From contig OY743179.1 in the NCBI GenBank assembly GCA_963555705.1, positions 18,608,692 to 18,672,691 on the forward strand: DNA of 64,000 nt. Reading direction: 5' to 3'. Below are positions 56,681-64,000 of the stretch, piece after piece. The notes under the pieces were generated by a model. It searched no databases. It was not told the DNA's origin and worked only from the letters and a program-made list of their open reading frames with translations. Numbering within the stretch: the first letter of the stretch is position 1; every line of letters begins with the position of its first letter. The position numbers were made by a program, and so were the translations under genes. This DNA is from Ligustrum vulgare. Lineage: Eukaryota > Streptophyta > Magnoliopsida > Lamiales > Oleaceae.

Positions 56681-59152
56681 CTATAAAGAAGGTTTAACTT
56701 CAGTTGAAACTTTATATTGATTCATACTATTATTCATTGTTTCACAAATAGTTAAGACTTGATAACATGCGCTAATCCCCTTAACACGAACCTTTGAATC
56801 ATGGTATTACTAGTTTACTAGTCTAAAAGAGGATTGATATATTTCGAGGAATATTCAAAGTGTATTAAATAACCAAAATATTGTTTAATATTACCCCCTA
56901 AATAAAGTAATAAAATATGGGAATAAGCCATAAATTACAGTAAAGAAACACATATTAAATTAATTGCATCTACGCCAATTTACACTTTGAAGACTTCATC
57001 ATTTAACTGAAGTGTGCAAGGAAATTTAGTGGGAATCTTGTAATGTTATTCAATAATCAAAGTGTACCTAATAGAAGAAGTAACCTCTTTACGTCAAAGA
57101 GGGGTGTCTATGAAACAAATTATAGTACCATCAGTCAAACCAAACAGAGAACGAAATTGAAGACAATTATTAGCAAATAATATCATCATGGACAGCCACA
57201 ATAGCGCACTAAGTGTTATTCCCATATCACATTGCAAAAAAAAATTTAATAACTATTATCACATAACTTGACTGCCAAAATTAAACAAAAGTGAATAAGA
57301 TAACTAGTTGATAAGTTCACAAAAATACTTAATCGAGAAGGGAAGTAAAAGAAATGTAGATGTGTCACACTGCACATTTGAAATATTACGATACTTAGAA
57401 AATAGGAAGAGAGTTTTTACCATAACTAATGCAACTCACCCCAACTCATGATAAAGAATGTCCCAATTAAAACTGAAAACTCTTGTTGCACAGCCTGCCT
57501 TGCCCTTGCTCTACGTCTATGGATTAGGTAAGAATTTTAACCAATCCCACATTCATATGCACTAGCCATCACTATAGGATTGTGTAACAAAATAGCTAAA
57601 ACAAAATTAAGTAACAAATTAAAGTAAATTTCATTCTTTGATCAACACCTAAGCTAAGAAAAATGAAGGAAAGTCGAAGAGATTTTAAATGAAGTATGAT
57701 GCACATCCAAAAGACTAATAAGACTTAAATAAAATACAAAATAAAGAATTGCAGAATAAGGTTCTTATATAGAGTAGTTGAAATTTGTTATCCAGACTTA
57801 CACGACAGTCCAGAAAAGGCATGTTTTAAAGGTAGGCAACCTTTTGTTTGAACAGGCACATTTGGAAGGCCACAAACACAAGTTGACCAAAGAAACATAA
57901 CTGTGTGTAAAGACGGCTTATTACAGACAAAACTTCCTACAAAAATTGCTACGACATTTATTACTCATAGTCTGATCATAATTCCACCATACATCCTCTT
58001 GTTGGATATGAAAGTCAACGTGTCTAATTGTCTATACTTCATTGGAAGATAAAAATTCGATCAATTTCTGTCCAACCATAAGATGAAGAACCCATAGTTG
58101 AGGCCCGTATCTTACTCATGTCAACCAAGCCAAATAACGGGGGGCATAACTCATGCATGCGAGAACTTCATTTTCTTAGGTCCTCTCCAATCAACATATT
58201 TGGATGCCCTTGAGAGCCCAAACTAAAAAACCAAGCTAAATGTTTATAAACCGTTATAAAATCCACATTTTAAACCAGGAATGTTAGCCATTAGAGTTGG
58301 GAAATTGAAAGAATGTGACTTTAGTGCATGAGCATCTTGAAAATTAGCATACTGCTACTAGACAAACAGTGTAACATGCAAACCAGAACTTGTATAATTT
58401 AAATGAATACAGTCAAATTTCTCCTCCCAATATCACGTACAGATCCAACTGAGAAAAATGTTCAAAAAAAAAAATTCCAGCAAACTCTATACAAACTATC
58501 TTTTGGTGCAAAGAATGTGATTACGAAGATGACTGAGAGGGGATTTTTTTGAGAAAATAGAAGCTGATAGACTTTAGGAAATCTGGCTCCACATATTAAA
58601 AATTCCTAGGACAAATTATCTATCAAATTCTCATGTTCAAGCTCTCCATATAAATAAGGTCAGTAGAGCTTAATTTATCATTCACCAATTTAGCACGTAA
58701 ATATAAGACAACCATCTACTCTCCCAGCAGACTGTCCACAACATTTCATATATCTAACATGACAAAAAAAAAAAAAAAATTTAATCAGAGGGAGGGGGGG
58801 GGGGGAGCCGGGGGAAGGCCTCAGCACAAGTACAAAATACACAATATATCATATACATTCAGAAAATTAATCCAAATCGGCCCACAGAAAAAGAAAAAAA
58901 AAAAAAAAGCATAACTGAACAGTAGCCCGAAAGAGGGCTTCTTCCAGCCGGTTCCATTTGAGCAATATTGTTCAAAATCAATGTCACCTACAGAGAAATA
59001 GGGTAAACATGGTGCTAAATCCGTTGTCTGTGGTAGTGATAATGGGGTGCGACGTGGATTTTCGTTTTTTTTTCCCCTTTGTTTGTTGGGTCGATCAAAA
59101 ATGTATTTCCTCTATCTATTGAAGAAAAAAATTAGGAAAACAATATGCTTAC
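56681..59152 (-). other. Probable long 5' intron of the Harbinger Myb gene
   Basis: It begins at a GTAAGC donor (59152) and ends at a TATAG acceptor five bases before the ATG. It is AT-rich. A G run occurs at 58791-58804 and A runs at 58768 and 58897. No gene is seen inside. Confidence 0.45.
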
Positions 59153-59330
59153 CTTTGCCGGTGGTGGTGGCCGGTGGTGGCGGGCGACGATTGGGGACGG
59201 TTGACGTTCGCTGTCGGCTTGGAGTGAGGTAGAGAGAGAGAACGCAGCTTCAAGGGAGAGATGGATGCAGCGTCGTCTGTCTGAGAGTGTGTTGTTTTGT
59301 TTTGTTTTATTTTTATTTTTTTTCTGGAAA
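59153..59330 (-). promoter_or_regulatory. Harbinger promoter and 5' untranslated exon
   Basis: Inside the right terminal repeat, a CTCTCT-rich and CCACCACCGG-rich GC stretch precedes a clean GTAAGC donor. This looks like a transcription start region driving the Myb gene towards lower coordinates. Confidence 0.45.
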
Positions 59331-59659
59331 ACGAGATATCCACGTTTTCCATTTCCTTTGTAAATTTGGAAAACATTTTCTGAAAATTTTTTTCGAAAAC
59401 GTCGTACCAGAACACGTTTTCCACGTTTTCGGAAACAGAAAATGGAAAACGACTGAGAGAACGGGGCCTTAGCTGCTTTTATATAATAAATAGATAAATA
59501 GATTGTGATCGAGAATGTCCGTAAAATATTTAATTGTATTAAATTTCTGGCGAAATTAGGATTGAATACTTAACTTTTCAATTATAGTGAAAAACTTTAC
59601 CAACCTTCAAAATTTCTCAAACTATTTTCAACCATATTTTTTCTCAATGGAATAATTTT

Positions 59660-59820
59660 ACACATAAGCCTCCATTTGGTAAACCCTAAACCCTAAATCA
59701 GTTTATAAAAAACACAATTTTTCAAATTATTTTTTTATCACACACATTTCTCTCTTCACTTTTCAATCATTATTTTAACTCAAAATCATAAATAAATCAG
59801 GTTATAAATCACTACAATGT
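59660..59820 (-). repeat. Dispersed MITE-like repeat, copy 9
   Basis: It contains AATCAGTTTATAAAAAACAC, a TTTTTTATCACACACATTTC block and CATAAATAAATCAGGTTATA. Confidence 0.55.
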
Positions 59821-59951
59821 TAAATCAAGCAAATTTCTATTTTTACGAATCTATTTTAGAGAAGGGCTCAAACAGAGGATATGCAATTATCAAGTGACTA
59901 AACTCGAAGGCCAAAATCTTCAAAGTACTTCAGTCTTCATATAAAATTTAA

Positions 59952-60158
59952 GTGTGTGTTTGATTGGGAACATTTTTCATGAAAAATGTCAAATCCAAAA
60001 AAATATTTTACGTATTGATTGAGAATTTTTATGTAAAAATATTTTCTATGTACAGGTTTTTAAAGCACGTTTTGATTCATTTTCCATCAAATATCTTGTC
60101 TAACTTGAGATGGAAGAATTTAGATGGAACTTTTTCATCCTCCTTTATCAAACGCACC
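59952..60158. mobile_element. Tourist-like MITE candidate
   Basis: TAA flanks both sides (59949-59951, 60159-60161). The ends are GTGTGTTTGAT and the inverted ATCAAACGCACC. It is about 207 bp long and AT-rich inside. It lies about 370 bp upstream of the Kazal gene start. Confidence 0.6.
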
Positions 60159-60533
60159 TAATAGTTTCCGTTGGAATTATAACCTAATTTTTGAATGTTA
60201 TGAACCCAAAATCACGTTATTCAGAAAGTTAGGGAGCGTACCCCCAATTTTTTTTATTTTAAATTTTTATTCATTTTGGATGGGAAAAGGAAAGGCCAGT
60301 TGTCTCTTTAAACAAGAAATTATCCTTTTGCCTTGATTGAATTCTCCTCCTATTCCTTCGAACCCCCAAAACCACCGAAGACAAAGAAGCCAGATTTTCA
60401 ATCTAGGGCTTCATATTTCAATTCTCCAAACCTGGAAATTTCAGTAAATAAAATTTTTGTCGGTGATCTTAAGAATCCCAAGGGCGAGAATTGACGGCGA
60501 GCTTCAATTCCTTTAAAGCTCGCAAAAAATGCA

Positions 60534-60914
60534 ATGTTGTTCAGAAAACCCTCACCGTCTTACCCAATTTTCACCCTAATCGTTATTTTAACCACCCATT
60601 TCCTCTCCACCGTCCAATCAAGCCCCAATTTCCTCTCCTCCAACCAAGAAGATGATGGAAATCTCTGCTCCGCGAATTTGAAACCCGATTTCTGCCCCAT
60701 AAAGTGCTTCCGGCCGGATCCGGTATGCGGCGCCGATGGGGTGACATACTGGTGCGGCTGCGCAGATGCGCTTTGCGCGGGGACGCCCGTGAAAAAATTG
60801 GGGTTTTGTGAGGTAGGCAATGGAGGATCGAGCCCGGCAGGCCAGGCACTGTTGCTTGTTCACATTATTTGGCTCATATTACTGGGAATCTTCATTTTAT
60901 TCGGGCTTCTTTGA
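60534..60914 (+). CDS. Kazal-type protease inhibitor-like protein
   Basis: Secreted or membrane-attached small protein of 126 residues, single exon. Signal peptide about 1-29 (VILTTHFLSTVQSS). The Kazal-like domain spans about 43-93, with DFCPIKCFRPDPVCGADGVT and WCGCADALCAGTPVKKLGFC, including the family CGADGVTY block. The C-terminus is a strongly hydrophobic tail (LLLVHIIWLILLGIFILFG) after GNGGSSPAG, which suits a GPI-anchor signal or a membrane helix. It closely resembles the plant family of Arabidopsis At3g61980. Inhibitor activity is inferred from the domain. Confidence 0.9.
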   Translation: MLFRKPSPSYPIFTLIVILTTHFLSTVQSSPNFLSSNQEDDGNLCSANLKPDFCPIKCFRPDPVCGADGVTYWCGCADALCAGTPVKKLGFCEVGNGGSSPAGQALLLVHIIWLILLGIFILFGLL

Positions 60915-61463
60915 TTTTGTTAAGGGTTACATTTTGTTCAAGATTTCTCGATTATATTTGTACATGTTATGAGCTTATCATTGTATCGTTTTTTTTTACG
61001 TGAGCAACACAAATTTGATTCATATTCTTTCTCAAATTTTGTGTTATATTCAATTTTGAAATTTCTCTCAAGTAGTCAAGTAGCATTGTCATTACCTCCA
61101 TTGATAGGTACAAAACAACTCTATGTTGAAATGAATTATTCAAAATCATCAAGAAATAACAATCGGTACCATTTTATCAAAATTAGCATGCTCTACTCCT
61201 TACATGACATCTACAAAGATGCAATTGTTATGGTAAAAATGACACATCTACTTTTCAGATTTGCAACCGTGGGCAGGAACCTCAAGTAAAATGTATATGG
61301 AAACTCATATTTGACTCGTTTTCTACACTTCCACTATTGCCTCCTCAATAAGTCATCATCAACTCAATTTGATTGTCAATTCTTGTATTCTTTCTAGCCC
61401 CATAAAATCAACATAACAAAACGACCTTTAGGACCTTTTGAAATTGGATGTTGAATCACTTAG
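60915..61463. other. Intergenic between convergent genes
   Basis: It holds the 3' untranslated regions of the Kazal gene (plus) and the stomatin-like gene (minus). No other feature is supported. Confidence 0.6.
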
Positions 61464-63962
61464 TTACCCTTCTTCGGGCTTTGTAGCGAGAAATGGTTCT
61501 CCAGGACGATCAGCTGCAGCAGGTTCAGGAGCTGTGGATCTCTCATCACCAGTATCCCATGATGGATCTTCTTTCTTGTTTTCATCAGTTGATCCACCTT
61601 GTGAAACCTCGGCAAGCCCATTGCCAGAATTGTTGCCTATTAAGTTCTTGTATATAGCGAGGGCTTGAGCCATCATATTGGCAGGATTAGAAGCACTTGC
61701 TGGAAGCAGCATTGTTGTTCCCTAGATTAATGAAAGAAACAAATACACAAATAACGGACTTCCGTAGAAATTGTTAACTTAATATACGATCAAATTATAA
61801 ATATTATGAAGGCCCCATGGTTTACCTCCTTTGCAATCATACTAAAGGCCTGAAGATATTGCTCGGCAATTCTTAAACTAGCTGCCTGCAAAATTCAAGA
61901 ACCTCAAGATTATCAGCGTAGTATACAGTTGATAGCCTCTTTTGCAAATAATACATTGACCAAGTAAACCATATTTTTCTGATATATCTATCAGCATGTA
62001 AATGCACCATATTACTGCTTGCAGGAAAAAAAAAAAGTACCATGATGCAAGGAAAATCGCTAAAATAAATAATAATAATAATAATAATAATAATAATTAT
62101 TATTATTATTATTATTAAAAAAACCTTCATTATTTCCCTTGGTTGGCAGAGTAGGGACGACAAATGGACGAGGAAGTGGAAAAGTGAGAGAATTGAAATT
62201 TCGGAAGGTAAGTGAGACAACATGGAATCAACTACAAGTCTACTCAATGCAAATGACTAAAAATAGACCTTGAGGTAACGTTGATTTTAGTAGTTTTTTT
62301 ATCCGTTATGAGCATTGTTTATTAACTAGGATATTGTTATTGATTCAGTGTTGTCTTTTACAAATTCTCTTATATTGAAAGACCATTTTCTCTATATATA
62401 AAGGGACCTGGGTTCTCATTCATGAAGAAATTGATTATTATTGAATTGAATTACAGAATTTTCCTCCTTTATTCCCCGCTGGCTGCGAATCAGGAAAACA
62501 AGTGGGATCTACACAAACTGCTCAGTGCAAAAGATTCATAGGCTATCACATAAAATAACTTGCAGGAATTGAGAAACCTCACCTCCACACCCCCATTTTC
62601 TTTGAGGGTTTGTGACACCATGGCAATTCCTTTTGCTGTTGCTTGAGCTCTAGCAAGGATTGCTTCTGCTTCTCCTGTTATTACATAATTTATGGGAGAG
62701 GAGACAATTCAGGATCAGAATATTATGTCACGAGAAAAACGGAAATTCAGAACTCCTTGATGTACAGTATTACTGAACCAATTAGGAATGTAACTAATGG
62801 ACAATAGCATCTTCAAAAATTCATTTATATCACTTTATTTGACTTTTGCAGTAAACTTGGAATGCTATAGAAAAGGAGAATAGACAACAATTTTTGTCCT
62901 CGTCGAGGATAATTGATAAACGTATATTCAATCATCCAAGATTAAACACGGAAATACTTAGCTGCTTGCCAAAAATTGAAAGTGAAAGCTCTAATTTGGA
63001 CATTGTAAGTTGGAACTAACCTAGAGCTCTGTTAACCTGGTCCAATTTTGAAGCTTCAGATGCAAGGATAACTGCATTCTTCCTTCCATCTGCAATATTA
63101 ATGTTTGCCTGCCTTTCTCCTGTTATATCAAACAACATATCATGCTCATGAAAGGAAAGAATGAGAACAAAGACATTCAGGGGAATTTCCAATGGTGTAG
63201 ACTAAAATCGTATAGGAATAAACACATTCTTGACAGGCTTATGGCGAGCAAGAGAAAATCTCAGTTTGATCAGCAGATAATAAAAACAATATAAACTTAT
63301 TCAATTCAAGTCATTATATTTAAACTTCTTTCTTTTATATGCAGTACCTTCATTCAACTGTATAGTAGCAAATAGAAGCCATAACACTTTCTTATGGATG
63401 ATCGGCTGATTCCTTGAGGCATTCTAAGAGTAAACGTGTTGTAGGAAAATAAACACATTACCCTCGTTTTCATTATTGGAAGGATTGTAAACAACCTTTT
63501 TCTCATTAGAGAAAATAACAGAGATTTATCCTCGATAAGGGTCACAAAAAGTGAAGTGAAGCCTGTCATTCAGTAAGTCCTTTCTATGTTACTGGAGTAT
63601 GTCAAAGACTTTCCAATGAAAGAAAAGGAATTGTCACATGTGAACAAGATACCATATTTGACAACGATCAAAACCTCACTTGACAGCTTGAATCATTACA
63701 ATAACTTCTGGCTGAAAGATGGCATTGTTCCTTGAAAATTTATATAATTTTTCAACTGGCAATCCTTCATACGGTACAAGAAATTGTATGCTATATACCA
63801 CATTCTGAGAGCACACAAAAGGCTAAATGTGAATTACTCAATAGAAGAGATAGAAGCAAAACTAATTACCTTCAGACTCCAAAACCTGAGCTCTCCTTTT
63901 GCGCTCCGCTTCTGCCTGCATCTCCATTGCCGCCCTCACTCCACGTGGCGGAGATATATCCC
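61464..63962 (-). CDS. Stomatin-like SPFH/Band 7 protein, 3' part
   Basis: Probably the mitochondrial SLP type, a scaffold of the inner membrane. The gene continues past the window, so the N-terminus and most of the SPFH domain are missing. Exons seen: 63962-63870, 63119-63021, 62674-62583, 61885-61826 and 61722-61464, all with GT-AG introns in consistent phase. They encode RGVRAAMEMQAEAERKRRAQ, GERQANINIADGRKNAVILA, GEAEAILARAQATAKGIAM, AASLRIAEQYLQAFSMIAKE and GTTMLLPASASNPANMMAQ. The acidic tail ends KPEEG. The long coiled-coil helix and C-terminal region match plant SLP1/2. Confidence 0.93.
62068..62117. repeat. Inverted AAT/ATT microsatellite
   Basis: (AAT)n runs directly into (ATT)n, which can fold into one hairpin, inside an intron of the stomatin-like gene. 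Confidence 0.8.
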
Positions 63963-64000
63963 CTAGAAAAGGAAAAAGTCCAATAAGTAAATAAGAGTCC

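Larger units (their letters stand above)
45955..59468 (-). mobile_element. PIF/Harbinger transposon, split by an LTR element
   Basis: TTA flanks both ends (45952-45954 and 59469-59471). The ends are CGCTCCGTTCTCT and the inverted AGAGAACGGGGCC, with longer imperfect inverted repeats rich in GTTTTCCATTTTC and TTTTCGAAAA. Minus-strand genes encode a Myb-like protein and a DDE transposase, both open. Without the nested LTR element it would be about 6.0 kb, normal for the superfamily. The LTR element sits between the two genes and breaks neither. Confidence 0.9.
41888..59502 (-). mobile_element. Helitron candidate with captured exons, split by Harbinger
   Basis: Read on the minus strand. The 5' end is A|TCTATTTATCTATTTATTAT (from 59502), continuing ATATAAAAGCAGCTAAG. 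After removing the Harbinger insertion it joins TGTTGTAGAAAATCCCTCCC (from 45950 downward), a sequence style common at plant Helitron 5' ends. Near the other end lies a hairpin TCGTGC-ATC-GCACGA (41910-41896), then GTATATAG. A canonical end would be CTAG followed by T. This copy has ATAG followed by A, so the 3' end is uncertain. Between the ends lie exon fragments of at least four host genes, all on the minus strand and with splice sites, as in gene-capturing Helitrons. It has no RepHel and is about 4.1 kb without the insertions. Confidence 0.6.

Noticed and set aside
58791..58804. G homopolymer as a functional element
   Set aside because: It may be a sequencing or assembly artefact and has no context to support a role.

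Overview
The window is a stretch of a flowering-plant nuclear genome, most likely a eudicot. The evidence is AT-rich DNA, spliced genes with GT-AG introns, plant gene families (RPL9/uL6, an L-type lectin receptor-like kinase, a plant Kazal protein, a stomatin-like SPFH protein) and dense plant transposons. The species cannot be named from the sequence.

Layout. Positions 1-11440 hold an old gag-type element (copy A) split by a decayed Ty3/Gypsy chromovirus-like LTR retrotransposon (492-9828, target duplication AGCCC). A second copy of the host element, without the insertion (copy B), lies at 18721-20680, so the empty site can be read directly. Between them are a 1.65 kb foldback MULE (12291-13942, 9-bp target duplication) and a GTGAC-rich minisatellite with G-quadruplex tracts. 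Positions 21838-25880 are a foldback locus with three insertions: a hAT-like MITE, a solo LTR and a Pack-MULE candidate. Host genes follow: RPL9 (26065-27545) and a lectin receptor-like pseudokinase (28473-30512). Next come another MULE, an Athila-like solo LTR (31736-33263) and a degraded Copia element (34321-40116).

Positions 41888-59502 are best read as a three-level nest. A non-autonomous Helitron on the minus strand carries exon fragments of several host genes (RecQ helicase, ATAD2-like AAA ATPase, LRR protein, beta-tubulin exon 1 and unidentified exons). It was interrupted by a PIF/Harbinger transposon (45955-59468, TTA duplication) whose transposase and Myb-like ORFs are both still open. 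That transposon was later split by a very young non-autonomous Athila-like LTR element with gag-protease only (48050-55556, ATCAT duplication, LTRs almost identical). The right end has two more host genes: a Kazal-type protein (60534-60914) and the 3' part of a stomatin-like gene (61464-63962, minus).

The most striking pattern is shared by three LTR families with unrelated motif sequences: CpG-centred palindromes arranged in pairs with centres 20-23 bp apart (about two DNA turns). The motif is TTACGGCCGTAA in the Athila-like element, TTGGTGTCGACACCAA in the chromovirus and GCGATCGC in the solo LTR. The sequence changes between families but the paired geometry is kept, which suggests binding arrays for co-evolving proteins. 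I do not know of a description of this architecture. All spacing was counted by eye.
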